DNA of 64,000 nucleotides from DSNY01 sp040752195 (GCA_040752195.1 JBFMFC010000015.1:3380-67379), one strand, 5' to 3'; shown: positions 1 through 11,540, counted from the stretch's first letter. The notes: generated by a model from the sequence alone, not told the origin. Numbers and translations are program-made.

Positions 1-1123
1 GGTCGGCCTCCTTGCCGGTTTCGATCGAGCCGATCCGGTCTCCGAGCCCGAGCGCGCGGGCCGCGCCGAGCGTGGCGCATTCGAGCGCCTGCGCGGCGGG
101 CAGCACCGCCGCGTCGTCGGCGACGCCCTTGGCGAGCAGCGCGCCGAGCCGCATCTCGTCCAGCAAGTCGAGCCGGTTGTTGCTCGCGGCGCCGTCGGTG
201 CCGAAAACGACGTTGACCCCTGCGCGCAGCAGGGCGCCGACGTTCGCGATGCCGCTGGCGAGCTTCAGGTTCGACGCCGGGCAGTGTGCGACCGACGCGC
301 CGCGGCCGGCGAGCAGCGCGATCTCGGAGTCGTCCAGATGCACCGCGTGCACGGCGATCAGCCGCTCGCTGACGAGGCCGAGCCGGTCCAGCCGCGCCAG
401 CGGCCGCACGCCGTAGCGCTGCCGCGACTCCTCGATCTCGGCCGCGGTTTCGTGCACGTGCGTGTGGATCGGCAGGTCGAGCTCTTCGGCGAGCATCGCG
501 ATGCGCTCGAGCGTGGCGTCGGCGACCGTGTACGGCGCGTGCGGCGCGAGGGTGAAACTGGCGAGCGCATCGCCGCGGAATTCGTCACGCGCGGCCAGCC
601 CCTTGCGCAGGTAGTCCTCGGCGTCGGACGCGTACGCGGTCGGGAACTCGATCGCGATGATGCCCGCCACCGCGCGCATGCCGACCTCGCGCAGCGCGCG
701 CAGCGCGGCCTGCGGATAGAAGTACATGTCGGAGCAGCAGGTCACGCCGGCGCGCAGCATCTCCAGCGCGGCGAGCCGCGTGCCGTCGTAGACGAACTGC
801 TCGGACGCGAGCGCGGCTTCGAGCGGCCAGATGCGCTCCTTCAGCCAGCGCATCAGCGGCAGGTCGTCGCCGACGCCGCGCAGCAGCGTCATCGCCGCGT
901 GCGTGTGCGCGTTGACCAGGCCCGGCGTGACGACGTGCTCGGCAAGCTGTATGCGCTCGCGCGCGGCGTAGCGTTCGCGCGCCGCCGCGATCGGCGCGAG
1001 CCCCGCGATCCGGCCGGCATCGATCGCGATGGCATGGTTTTCCAGAACGACGCCGGCGGGACGGACGGGGACGATCCAGCGGCATTCGATCAGCGTGTCG
1101 ACGGTCTGCATGGCGGGTCTCAT
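1..1123 (-). CDS. TRZ/ATZ-type amidohydrolase (probable 5'-methylthioadenosine/S-adenosylhomocysteine deaminase), 3' end off window
   Basis: Metal-dependent hydrolase of the amidohydrolase superfamily, probably deaminating 5'-methylthioadenosine or S-adenosylhomocysteine in the cytoplasm. Read on the minus strand, the protein shows the beta-barrel metal motif HTHAAM after VTPGLVNA, then THVHET, the motif HCPASNLKLASG, and FGTDGAASNN with the metal-binding Asp, in family order. Two in-frame ATGs at 1123 and 1111 could start it; the shorter form beginning MQTVDTLIECRW looks more family-like. The C-terminus runs off the left edge, so about 60-70 residues are probably missing. It is divergent from gyrA, an arrangement common in Burkholderiales. 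The family assignment is firm; the exact substrate is inferred. Confidence 0.85.
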   Translation of the reverse strand, partial: MRPAMQTVDTLIECRWIVPVRPAGVVLENHAIAIDAGRIAGLAPIAAARERYAARERIQLAEHVVTPGLVNAHTHAAMTLLRGVGDDLPLMRWLKERIWPLEAALASEQFVYDGTRLAALEMLRAGVTCCSDMYFYPQAALRALREVGMRAVAGIIAIEFPTAYASDAEDYLRKGLAARDEFRGDALASFTLAPHAPYTVADATLERIAMLAEELDLPIHTHVHETAAEIEESRQRYGVRPLARLDRLGLVSERLIAVHAVHLDDSEIALLAGRGASVAHCPASNLKLASGIANVGALLRAGVNVVFGTDGAASNNRLDLLDEMRLGALLAKGVADDAAVLPAAQALECATLGAARALGLGDRIGSIETGKEAD

Positions 1124-1286
1124 GCGCCGGGCCGCACCCGTTACGGCGGGCCTGCGGCGGCGCTGGGGCAATGGTGCCACGACCCCGGCCGGACGCGGTC
1201 GCGCTGATAGACTTTGATCCTTTGCAGAGCCGGTTCGCCGCGCCTGCCGTCGCACCCGGCGCGGCCGGGTGCCGGATCGCACCCAG

Positions 1287-3911
<2,625 letters not shown>

Positions 3912-3956
3912 GTCGGCCCGTTGCCTGTGCGCCGATGCAGGACCCCGGTCGTGGCC

Positions 3957-5027
3957 ATGGATGATCAACTCAAGCCGCTGCGAGTCGCGATCGACGCGGT
4001 CGACCGCAAGCTCGTCGAGCTGCTGAACGAACGCGCGCGGCTCGCGCAGGAAGTCGGCCGCGTCAAACAGGGCGCGAACGCGCCCGTGTACCGGCCCGAG
4101 CGCGAAGCCGAGGTGCTGCGCAAGGTCGCGAGTCTGAACCGCGGCCCGCTCGCCGATTCGGCGCTGACCGGGATCTACCGCGAGGTGATCTCGGCATGTC
4201 GCGCGATCGAGCGGCCGCTGCGCGTCGCCTACCTCGGCCCGGCCGGAACCTTCTCCGAGCTGGCGATGATCCGGCAGTTCGGCTCGGGCGTGCACGGCGA
4301 GCCCTGTGTGTCGATCGACGAGGTGTTCCGCTCGGCCGAGGCCGGCGGCGCGGACTTCGCGATCGTTCCGGTCGAGAACTCGACCGAGGGCGCGGTCAGC
4401 CGCTCGCTCGATCTGCTTCTCGTGACGCCGCTGAAGATCCTCGCCGAAGTATCGGTGCCGGTGCGGCATCACCTGCTGACGCAGAGCGGAACGCTCGACG
4501 GCGTCAAGCGCATCGTCAGCCATCCGCAGACCTTCGGCCAATGCGCCGGCTGGCTCAATCTGCACCTGCCCACGCTCGAGCGCGTTTCGGTCGCGAGCAA
4601 CGCTGAGGCGGCGCGGCTCGCGGCGAGCGACCCGGCGACCGCCGCGATCGCCGGCGAGAACGCAGCCACGCTGTACGGACTGCAGATCGCCGCGAGCCAC
4701 ATCCAGGACGATCCGCAGAACCGCACCCGTTTCGTGGTGCTCGGCCGGCAGGAGACGCAGCCGACGGGGCGCGACAAGACTTCGCTGATCCTGTCCGTGC
4801 CGAACAAGGCCGGCGCCGTCTATCACATGCTCACGCCGTTGGCCGAGCACGGCGTTTCGATGACGCGCTTCGAGTCGCGCCCGGCGAAGCTCGGCGCCTG
4901 GGAGTATTACTTCTACGTCGACATCGAGGGCCACGAGCGTGATCCGAAGGTCGCGGCCGCGCTCGTGGCGCTGCGCGAGGTCTGCGCCTATTACAAGAGC
5001 CTCGGCTCGTATCCGATGGAAGCGTGA
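3957..5027 (+). CDS. pheA: Bifunctional chorismate mutase/prephenate dehydratase (P-protein)
   Basis: Converts chorismate to prephenate and then phenylpyruvate in phenylalanine synthesis. Residues 1-85 are an AroQ-type chorismate mutase (DDQLKPLRVAIDAVDRKLVE, then RARLAQEVGRVK). Residues about 90-270 are the prephenate dehydratase domain (AYLGPAGTFSE, VPVENSTEGAVSRSLD, and NRTRFVVLGR near its end). Residues 275-356 are an ACT regulatory domain carrying the phenylalanine-binding ESRP motif (FESRPAK). The ATG at 3957 gives 356 aa and matches the family start; an upstream in-frame start would add 12 residues lacking homology. It lies 45 bases after gyrA and its stop falls 41 bases before hisC. 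Confidence 0.96.
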   Translation: MDDQLKPLRVAIDAVDRKLVELLNERARLAQEVGRVKQGANAPVYRPEREAEVLRKVASLNRGPLADSALTGIYREVISACRAIERPLRVAYLGPAGTFSELAMIRQFGSGVHGEPCVSIDEVFRSAEAGGADFAIVPVENSTEGAVSRSLDLLLVTPLKILAEVSVPVRHHLLTQSGTLDGVKRIVSHPQTFGQCAGWLNLHLPTLERVSVASNAEAARLAASDPATAAIAGENAATLYGLQIAASHIQDDPQNRTRFVVLGRQETQPTGRDKTSLILSVPNKAGAVYHMLTPLAEHGVSMTRFESRPAKLGAWEYYFYVDIEGHERDPKVAAALVALREVCAYYKSLGSYPMEA

Positions 5028-5068
5028 GCCGGGTCGCGAGTCAACGCCAACGCACTGAGGGTCCCCAC

Positions 5069-6199
5069 ATGGCAGCGGTTCCTTCCACCGTGGCTTCGGC
5101 GATCGCCGCGCTCGAGTACGTGCGCGCGATCGCGCCGTATCAGGCGGGCAAGCCGATCGAGGAACTGGCGCGCGAGTTTGGACTCGACGCGCGCGACATC
5201 GTCAAGCTCGCGTCGAACGAGAATCCGCTCGGCATGCCCGAATCGGCCAGGCGCGCGATCGTCGCGGCGATGGGCGAGCTGGGGCGGTATCCGGATTCCA
5301 ACGGCTTTGCGCTGAAGGCCGCGCTGTCGTCGAGGCTCGGCGTGCCGTCGGACTGGATCACGCTGGGCAACGGCAGCAACGACATCCTCGAGCTGGCCGC
5401 CGCGGCGACGCTCGCGCCGGGCCGAAGCTGCGTCTACGCGCAGTACTCGTTCGCCGTGTATCCACTCGCCACGCAGGCGCGCGGCGCGCGTGCGATCGTC
5501 GTGCCGGCGCGCGACTACGGTCACGACCTGGACGCGATGCTCGCGGCGGTCGCGCCGGACACGCGGCTGATGTACGTCGCCAACCCGAACAACCCGACCG
5601 GCACCTTCGTCGAGCCGGATCGTGTCGGCGCGTTTCTGGCGCGGGTCCCGCGCGAGGTCGTCGTCGTACTCGACGAGGCGTACAACGAGTACCTGCCGGC
5701 CGCGCTGCGCTTCGACAGCACGCAGTGGGTGCGGCGCTACCCGAACCTGCTCGTGTCGCGGACGTTTTCCAAGGCGTACGGGCTGGCGGGGCTGCGTGTC
5801 GGCTACGGCATCGCGCAGCCGGAGCTCACCGACCTGCTGAACCGGGTGCGGCAGCCGTTCAACGTCAACGCCGCTGCCCTGGCGGCGGCGGCCGCGGCGC
5901 TGGACGACACGGCGTTCCTCGCGCGCAGCGACGAGGTGAATCGGCAGGGCATGGCCGAGCTGACTGCGGCCTTCGGCAAACTCGGGCTGGAGTATCTGCC
6001 GAGCTATGGCAACTTCGTGCTGGTGAAGGTCGGTCCCGCGGCGAAGGTCTATCACGAGCTGCTCAAGCGCGGCGTCATCGTGCGTCCGGTCGCCAACTAC
6101 GCGCTGCCCGAGTGGCTGCGCGTGACGATCGGCTTGCCCGAGGAAAACGCCAGGTTCCTGCGCGCGCTGCCCGAAGCGCTCGCCGCAGCGCGCGGATGA
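5069..6199 (+). CDS. hisC: Histidinol-phosphate (or aromatic) aminotransferase
   Basis: Class I/II PLP aminotransferase of 376 aa. In this gene order the HisC2-type enzyme may serve phenylalanine/tyrosine synthesis as well as histidine. Motifs include KLASNENPLG for substrate binding, NPNNPTGT, DEAYNEY with the PLP-ring Asp, and SRTFSKAYGLAGLRVGYG, which contains the Schiff-base lysine. The chosen ATG (5069) gives the usual N-terminus; an overlapping upstream start at 5024 would add 15 residues without family support. The last bases overlap the tyrA start (ATGA), indicating translational coupling. Whether histidinol-phosphate or aromatic keto acids are the main substrate cannot be read from sequence. 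Confidence 0.93.
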   Translation: MAAVPSTVASAIAALEYVRAIAPYQAGKPIEELAREFGLDARDIVKLASNENPLGMPESARRAIVAAMGELGRYPDSNGFALKAALSSRLGVPSDWITLGNGSNDILELAAAATLAPGRSCVYAQYSFAVYPLATQARGARAIVVPARDYGHDLDAMLAAVAPDTRLMYVANPNNPTGTFVEPDRVGAFLARVPREVVVVLDEAYNEYLPAALRFDSTQWVRRYPNLLVSRTFSKAYGLAGLRVGYGIAQPELTDLLNRVRQPFNVNAAALAAAAAALDDTAFLARSDEVNRQGMAELTAAFGKLGLEYLPSYGNFVLVKVGPAAKVYHELLKRGVIVRPVANYALPEWLRVTIGLPEENARFLRALPEALAAARG

Positions 6200-7074
6200 A
6201 GCTCGCGCTGATCGGTGTGGGCATGATCGGCGGTTCGGTGGCCGCCGCGCTGCGCGCTGCCTGCGCGATCGAGCGCGCGGTCGGGTTCGATGCCGACCGG
6301 AAGGCGGCGCGGCGCGGCGTCGAACTCGGCGTGCTCGACGCCGCGGCGGCGTCCGTCGAGGAAGCCGTGCGCGATGCCGATCTCGTCGTGCTCGCGGTCC
6401 CGGTCGGCGCCATGGGCGAGGTCATGCGGGCGATGGCAGCCGCGCTGCCGCCGCACGCGATCGTCACCGATGTCGGCAGCACGAAGCGGTCGGTGATCGA
6501 GGCGGCGCGCACGGCGCTGGCGGAGGCGGGCGGCGTGCCGATCCGCCGCTTCGTTCCGGGGCATCCGATCGCCGGCCGCGAGCTGCCCGGCGTCGAGCAC
6601 GCCGACGCGGACCTGTTTCGCGGTCGGCTCTACATCTGCACGCCGACCGAGGAGACGGGTCCGGAGGCGCGCGCCACGGTCGAGGATCTGTGGCGGCGCA
6701 TGGGCGCGAACGTCGTGACGATGGACCCCGCCGAACACGACCGCGTGTTCGCGGCGGTCAGCCATCTGCCGCACCTGCTCGCGTTCGCGCTCGTGGCGCG
6801 GATCGCGTCCGAACCCGACGGCGAACGCAAGCTCGGGTTTGCGGGCGCCGGTTTCCGCGACTTCACGCGCATCGCCGCCAGCAGCCCGGCGATGTGGCGC
6901 GACGTCTGCGTCGCCAACCGCGCCGCGCTCGGCGACGAATTGCGCGGCTACCGCGCGCTGCTCGACGAGCTGCAGCGCGCGGTCGACGCGGGCGACGCGG
7001 CGGCGCTCGAGGCGACCTTCGACCTCGCCAGCCGGACGCGCCGGGCCCACGCGCGGACCTTCGATGCGGAGTGA
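6196..7074 (+). CDS. tyrA: Prephenate/arogenate dehydrogenase
   Basis: NAD(P)-dependent oxidation of prephenate (or arogenate) toward tyrosine. The 292-aa protein starts with a Rossmann fold (LALIGVGMIGGSVAAALR). Then come VVLAVPVGAM, TDVGSTKRSV and the catalytic region PGHPIAGRELPGVEHA, typical of the monofunctional dehydrogenase fold, with AVSHLPHLLAFAL in the helical C-terminal domain. Its ATG overlaps the hisC stop by four bases. The aroA start lies at or just past its stop, so pheA-hisC-tyrA-aroA read as one unit. No ACT domain follows, so tyrosine feedback through that domain is not expected. Confidence 0.95.
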   Translation: MKLALIGVGMIGGSVAAALRAACAIERAVGFDADRKAARRGVELGVLDAAAASVEEAVRDADLVVLAVPVGAMGEVMRAMAAALPPHAIVTDVGSTKRSVIEAARTALAEAGGVPIRRFVPGHPIAGRELPGVEHADADLFRGRLYICTPTEETGPEARATVEDLWRRMGANVVTMDPAEHDRVFAAVSHLPHLLAFALVARIASEPDGERKLGFAGAGFRDFTRIAASSPAMWRDVCVANRAALGDELRGYRALLDELQRAVDAGDAAALEATFDLASRTRRAHARTFDAE

Positions 7075-7084
7075 ACCGAGCGCA

Positions 7085-8392
7085 GTGAACCCAATCGACG
7101 TTCTGACGATCGAACCGATCGCACACGCCGAAGGCGACGTGCGGCTGCCGGGATCGAAGAGCATTTCGAACCGCGCGCTGCTGCTGGCTGCGCTGGCCGA
7201 AGGCGAAACCGAGTTCGACGGGCTGCTCGACGCCGACGACACGCGCGTGATGGTCGCCGCGCTGCGCGCGCTCGGGGTGGCGATCGAAGTCGAAGGGCAG
7301 CGCGCGCGGGTCGTCGGCTGCGGCGGCCGCTTCCCGGTCGGCGACGCGGATCTGTTCATGGGCAACGCGGGCACTGCGATGCGGCCGCTTGCCGCGGTGC
7401 TGGCGTTCGCCGGCGGACGCTACCGGCTCGACGGCGTGGCGCGGATGCGCGAGCGGCCGATCGGCGATCTGGTCGATGCGCTGAACGCGCTCGGCGCGCA
7501 CATCACCTACGAAGGGCAGCGCGGCTATCCGCCGATCCGCATCGAGCCGGCGACACTCGCCGCGCGCGATCGGGTCGACATCAAAGGCGACGTATCGAGC
7601 CAGTTCGCCAGCGGCCTGTTGATGGCTGCGCCGCTTGTCGCGCCCCGCGACGGATTGCTGGTGCGCGTTGCGGGCACGCTGATCTCGCAGCCGTACGTGG
7701 CGCTGACGATCGCACTGATGCGCCGATTCGGCGTCGCGGTCGAGCGCGGCGACGCCGATGGCGCGGCGTTTCACGTTCCGCGCTCGCGCTATCGCGCCGC
7801 AGGGCGGTTCGCGATCGAAGGCGACGCCTCCGGTGCGTCGTACTTTCTCGCGCTCGGCGCACTGGCGGGTGGCCCCGTACGCGTGCTCGGCGCCGGCCGC
7901 GCGAGCGTTCAGGGCGACATTGCCTTCGCGGACCTGCTCGAGCGCATGGGTGCCTCGATCCGTTGGGGTGAGGACTGGATCGAGGCGCGTTCGGCGGGGC
8001 GACTGCGCGCCGTCGACCACGACTGCACCGCGATCCCCGATGCGGCGATGACCGCGGCGGTGGCGGCGTTGTTCGCCGACGGTGTCACGCGGCTCACGGG
8101 TATCGGCTCGTGGCGCGTGAAGGAGACCGACCGGATCGCCGCGATGGCGACCGAGCTGGGCAAGCTCGGAGCGGCGGTCGAAGCCGGCGACGACTGGCTG
8201 AAGATCGCACCGCCCGCGCGTTTGCGGGAGGCGACGATCGACACCTACGACGATCACCGCATCGCGATGTGCTTCGCGCTCGCTGCGGCCGGCGGCGTGC
8301 CGGTCCACATCCGTGACCCGCAGTGCGTCGCGAAGACATATCCAGGCTACTTCAGCGCGCTGCGGTCGCTGCTGCGGCCCGCCGCGCGCTGA
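7085..8392 (+). CDS. aroA: 3-phosphoshikimate 1-carboxyvinyltransferase (EPSP synthase)
   Basis: Joins shikimate-3-phosphate and phosphoenolpyruvate in the shikimate pathway. Class I motifs are present: LPGSKSISNRALLLAAL near the N-terminus, GNAGTAMRPL for PEP binding, RERPIGDLVDAL, GDVSSQFASGLL and DDHRIAMCFAL near the C-terminus. About 435 aa, normal for the family. I prefer the GTG at 7085 because it places the first conserved motif where E. coli AroA has it; the ATG at 7064, overlapping tyrA, is an alternative giving 442 aa. The 249-base stretch after it carries a degraded gene on the other strand. Confidence 0.96.
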   Translation: MNPIDVLTIEPIAHAEGDVRLPGSKSISNRALLLAALAEGETEFDGLLDADDTRVMVAALRALGVAIEVEGQRARVVGCGGRFPVGDADLFMGNAGTAMRPLAAVLAFAGGRYRLDGVARMRERPIGDLVDALNALGAHITYEGQRGYPPIRIEPATLAARDRVDIKGDVSSQFASGLLMAAPLVAPRDGLLVRVAGTLISQPYVALTIALMRRFGVAVERGDADGAAFHVPRSRYRAAGRFAIEGDASGASYFLALGALAGGPVRVLGAGRASVQGDIAFADLLERMGASIRWGEDWIEARSAGRLRAVDHDCTAIPDAAMTAAVAALFADGVTRLTGIGSWRVKETDRIAAMATELGKLGAAVEAGDDWLKIAPPARLREATIDTYDDHRIAMCFALAAAGGVPVHIRDPQCVAKTYPGYFSALRSLLRPAAR

Positions 8393-8557
8393 GGTTCGTC
8401 CGGGCGCGCTCGTGCAGGACGTGGGCGACCGTGTCGGCGAGCGGCTCGGCAGCCGCGATCGGTGCGCTGCCGGTCAGCGCGTTCGCCGCCGAGAGTGCGA
8501 ATGGGCGACGGCGAACGTGGCCGTCTTGGCGAGATTCAGTTGCAGCGGGATGCGCAT
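8352..8557 (-). pseudogene. DUF2061-type small membrane protein, frameshifted
   Basis: On the minus strand an ATG at 8557 opens MRIPLQLNLAKTATFAVAH and then runs into a stop after 27 codons. In the next frame the sequence continues ALTGSAPIAAAEPLADTVAH and VLHERARTN, which resembles the conserved core of DUF2061 proteins (KT.TF..VH, then LTGS.......EP..NTVA...HE). One extra base in the short A-run near 8500 restores a single reading frame, so a one-base deletion or an assembly error is the simplest explanation. The restored product would be about 69 aa, ending at 8352 and overlapping the aroA 3' end tail to tail. Family assignment is from memory of the motif; function is unknown. Confidence 0.6.
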
Positions 8558-8641
8558 GAGCGATGACTTCGATCCGGGTTTGGCCAAGATCGGGCCGGCG
8601 ACCGCGCACCTCCATCTGAATGTTCCGATACGCTCGACAGG

Positions 8642-9307
8642 ATGGCTGCGAATTCGTCCGTTCCCGTGATCGCGATCGACGGCCCGACCGCCTCGGGCAA
8701 GGGCACCGTCGCGCAGCGGGTCGCGGCCGCTCTCGGATTCCACTACCTGGACAGCGGCGCGCTTTACCGGCTGGTCGCGCTGCTTGCGCTCGAACGCAGG
8801 GTCGGCGCGGACGACGCGGACCGGCTCGCGCAGCTCGCGGCGACGATGCGTCCGGGCTTTGCCGGCGGTCGCATCGAGCTCGACGGGCGCGACGTGACCG
8901 ACGCGATCCGCACCGAGGAGGTGAGCGCGATGGCCTCGCGCATCGCGGTCCATGCACCGCTGCGGGCGGCCCTGCTCGAGACGCAGCGGTCGTTCCGCCA
9001 GCCGCCCGGGCTGGTGGCCGACGGGCGCGACATGGGAACGGTCGTGTTCCCCGACGCGCGGCTGAAGGTGTACCTGACCGCGAGCGTCGAAGAGCGGGCG
9101 CGCCGGCGCTATAAGCAGTTGATCGAAAAAGGGATTCCCGCTAACATCGCGACCCTTTCGCAGGAACTGCGCGCGCGGGACGAACGCGACTCCAAGCGTT
9201 CGGCCTCGCCGCTGAAGCCGGCGGAGGACGCGCACCAGCTCGACTCTTCGGCGCTGTCGATCGACGAGGTCGTCGCCCAGATCCTGGACTGGTATCGCAA
9301 GGTCTGA
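8642..9307 (+). CDS. cmk: Cytidylate kinase
   Basis: Phosphorylates CMP and dCMP using ATP. The 221-aa protein has the P-loop IDGPTASGKGTVAQRVA, then FHYLDSGALYRLVAL, typical of CMP kinases, then DGRDVTD, the core motif ADGRDMGTVVFPDA and the lid region around ERARRRYKQL. RDERDSKR is followed by PLKPAEDAHQLDSS, the family C-terminal signature. It precedes rpsA as in most proteobacteria, with 110 bases between them that include a strong hairpin. Confidence 0.97.
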   Translation: MAANSSVPVIAIDGPTASGKGTVAQRVAAALGFHYLDSGALYRLVALLALERRVGADDADRLAQLAATMRPGFAGGRIELDGRDVTDAIRTEEVSAMASRIAVHAPLRAALLETQRSFRQPPGLVADGRDMGTVVFPDARLKVYLTASVEERARRRYKQLIEKGIPANIATLSQELRARDERDSKRSASPLKPAEDAHQLDSSALSIDEVVAQILDWYRKV

Positions 9308-9377
9308 GGGCCCAGGTCCGCAGACCCAGGGTGTGTGCAGGGCATTCCCGGATTTCCTGCACGCGGTGTTCAACTCC

Positions 9378-9398
9378 GCCCGGACGCAACGTCCGGGC
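9378..9398 (+). promoter_or_regulatory. Hairpin in the rpsA leader
   Basis: A perfect 9-bp stem, GCCCGGACG / CGTCCGGGC, closes a 3-base loop (CAA) ending 19 bases before the rpsA ATG. No continuous T-run follows directly, so it is a poor terminator for cmk. The ATG is preceded by only a weak Shine-Dalgarno (GAAAG). In gamma-proteobacteria rpsA is translated from a structured leader without a good ribosome site and represses itself; a similar role here is inference. Confidence 0.5.
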
Positions 9399-9417
9399 GA
9401 GATTGAAAGTCTTTTTC

Positions 9418-11127
9418 ATGCCTTCCGTTGCAACTCAAGACGCCGCCGGCAAAGAAGAGTCGTTCGCGGCGCTGTTCGAAGAAAGCCTGGCGCGCCAGGA
9501 GATGAAGCAGGGCGAAGTGATCACCGCCGAGGTGGTCCGCGTCGACGGCAATTTCGTCATCGTCAACGCCGGCCTCAAGTCCGAGGCCTATATCCCGATC
9601 GAGGAATTCAAGAACGATCAGGGTCAGATCGACGTCAAGCCGGGCGACTTCGTGTCGGTGGCGATCGAGTCGCTCGAGAACGGCTACGGCGACACGATCC
9701 TGTCGCGCGACAAGGCCAAGCGGCTCGCGGCGTGGATGAACCTGGAAAACGCGCTCGAAAGCGGCGAACTGGTCACCGGCACGATCACGGGCAAGGTCAA
9801 GGGCGGACTGACCGTGATGATCAACGGCATCCGCGCGTTCCTGCCGGGTTCGCTGATCGACGTGCGCCCGGTCAAGGACACCACGCCGTACGAGGGCAAG
9901 ACGCTCGAATTCAAGGTCATCAAGCTCGACCGCAAGCGCAACAACGTCGTGGTGTCGCGGCGCGCCGTCGTCGAGGCGAGCATGGGCGAGGAGCGCCAGA
10001 AGCTGCTCGAAACCCTCAAGGAGGGCGCGATCGTCAAGGGCGTGGTCAAGAACATCACCGACTACGGCGCATTCGTCGACCTCGGCGGAATCGACGGACT
10101 GCTTCACATCACCGATCTCGCGTGGCGGCGCGTTCGCCATCCGAGCGAAGTGGTCCAGGTCGGCCAGGAGATCACCGCCAAGGTGCTCAAGTTCGACCAG
10201 GAGAAGAACCGCGTTTCGCTCGGCATCAAGCAGCTCGGCGAGGATCCCTGGGTCGGCATCGGACGCCGCTATCCGCAGGGAACGCGACTGTTCGGCAAGG
10301 TCACCAACATCACCGACTACGGCGCGTTCGTCGAGATCGAGCCGGGAATCGAGGGTCTGGTGCACGTGTCCGAGATGGACTGGACCAACAAGAACGTCGA
10401 CCCGAAGAAGGTCGTCGCTCTCGGCGACGAGGTCGAGGTCATGGTGCTCGAAATCGACGAGGACCGGCGCCGCATCTCGCTCGGCATGAAGCAGTGCAAG
10501 CCGAACCCGTGGGAGGACTTCGCGCTGTCGCACAAGAAGGGCGACCGGGTCAAGGGCCAGATCAAGTCGATCACCGATTTCGGCGTGTTCATCGGCCTGC
10601 CGGGCGGCATCGACGGGCTCGTGCACCTGTCGGATCTGTCGTGGAGCGAACCGGGCGAAGAAGCCGTGCGCAAGTACAAGAAGGGCGACGAAGTCGAGGC
10701 GGTCGTGCTCGCCATCGACGTCGAGCGCGAGCGCATCTCGCTGGGCATCAAGCAGCTGGGCGGCGATCCGTTCACCAACTATGCGAGCACGCACGAGAAG
10801 GGTTCGATCGTCACCGGCACCGTCAAGAGCGTGGATCCGAAGGGCGCGGTGATCGCGCTCGGCGACGACGTCGAGGGTTACTTGCGCGCTTCCGAAATCT
10901 CGTCCGATCGCGTCGAGGATGCGCGCAACCACCTGAAGGAAGGCGACAAGGTCACGGCGATGATCATCAACATCGACCGCAAGAACCGCAACATCAACCT
11001 GTCGATCAAGGCGAAGGACAACGCCGAGGCGGCGGCGGCGATGGAGCGCATGCAGGCCGAAGCGCAGACCGGAACGACCAGCCTGGGCGCGCTGCTGAAG
11101 GCCAAGCTGGATACGCAGAACAAGTAA
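9418..11127 (+). CDS. rpsA: 30S ribosomal protein S1
   Basis: mRNA-binding protein of the small ribosomal subunit, 569 aa with six S1 (OB-fold) domains. Domains 1-2 (about residues 20-180) are divergent. Domains 3-6 carry the repeated pattern TDYGAFVDLGGIDGLLH, TDYGAFVEIEPGIEGLVH and TDFGVFIGLPGGIDGLVH, with RISLG(I/M)KQ at the domain ends. The tail has LSIKAKDNAEAAAAMERMQ. The ATG at 9418 matches the family start (MPSVATQD); an upstream in-frame GTG at 9331 would add 29 unrelated residues. ihfB follows within about 35 bases, probably on the same transcript. Confidence 0.98.
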   Translation: MPSVATQDAAGKEESFAALFEESLARQEMKQGEVITAEVVRVDGNFVIVNAGLKSEAYIPIEEFKNDQGQIDVKPGDFVSVAIESLENGYGDTILSRDKAKRLAAWMNLENALESGELVTGTITGKVKGGLTVMINGIRAFLPGSLIDVRPVKDTTPYEGKTLEFKVIKLDRKRNNVVVSRRAVVEASMGEERQKLLETLKEGAIVKGVVKNITDYGAFVDLGGIDGLLHITDLAWRRVRHPSEVVQVGQEITAKVLKFDQEKNRVSLGIKQLGEDPWVGIGRRYPQGTRLFGKVTNITDYGAFVEIEPGIEGLVHVSEMDWTNKNVDPKKVVALGDEVEVMVLEIDEDRRRISLGMKQCKPNPWEDFALSHKKGDRVKGQIKSITDFGVFIGLPGGIDGLVHLSDLSWSEPGEEAVRKYKKGDEVEAVVLAIDVERERISLGIKQLGGDPFTNYASTHEKGSIVTGTVKSVDPKGAVIALGDDVEGYLRASEISSDRVEDARNHLKEGDKVTAMIINIDRKNRNINLSIKAKDNAEAAAAMERMQAEAQTGTTSLGALLKAKLDTQNK

Positions 11128-11160
11128 GCGGCGCCCGCACCCATGTCCGAACCCAAGACG

Positions 11161-11487
11161 ATGACCAAGTCCGAGCTGATCGCGCGGCTGGCCGAGCGCA
11201 ACACGCGGCTCGCCGCGCGCGACGCCGACGAGGCGGTCAAGACGATTCTCGACGCGATGAGCGCCGCGCTCGCGGCGGGCAACCGGATCGAGATCCGCGG
11301 CTTCGGCAGCTTCTCGCTGAACTATCGGCCGCCGCGCATCGGCCGCAATCCGAAGTCCGGCGAACGGGTTCACGTGCCGGCGAAGTTCGTTCCGCACTTC
11401 AAGGCGGGCAAAGAGCTGCGCGAGCGCGTCGACGGGACCGACGGCGCGGCCGCCGTCGACTCGGGCGAGCGCAAGCCCACCGGCTGA
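11161..11487 (+). CDS. ihfB: Integration host factor subunit beta
   Basis: Small DNA-bending protein that pairs with IHF-alpha. The HU/IHF fold is clear: MTKSELIARLAER, DADEAVKTILDAM, then the signature EIRGFGSFSLNYRPPRIGRNPKSG with the intercalating proline in RNPKSG, and VPHFKAGKELRERVD. The C-terminal tail after residue 95 is longer than in E. coli. I place the start at 11161 by homology (108 aa); the ATG at 11143 would add six residues (MSEPKT). Neither has an obvious ribosome site. A strong terminator follows. Confidence 0.95.
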   Translation: MTKSELIARLAERNTRLAARDADEAVKTILDAMSAALAAGNRIEIRGFGSFSLNYRPPRIGRNPKSGERVHVPAKFVPHFKAGKELRERVDGTDGAAAVDSGERKPTG

Positions 11488-11513
11488 GTCGCCGCTGGCC
11501 TCCGGTTCGGCAG

Positions 11514-11540
11514 GCCCCGCTCGCGCGGGGCTTTTTCTTT
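11514..11540 (+). terminator. Rho-independent terminator after ihfB
   Basis: The stem GCCCCGC / GCGGGGC has loop TCGC and is followed directly by CTTTTTCTTT-like T-rich sequence (11532-11540). It closes the cmk-rpsA-ihfB transcript before lapA. Confidence 0.85.
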
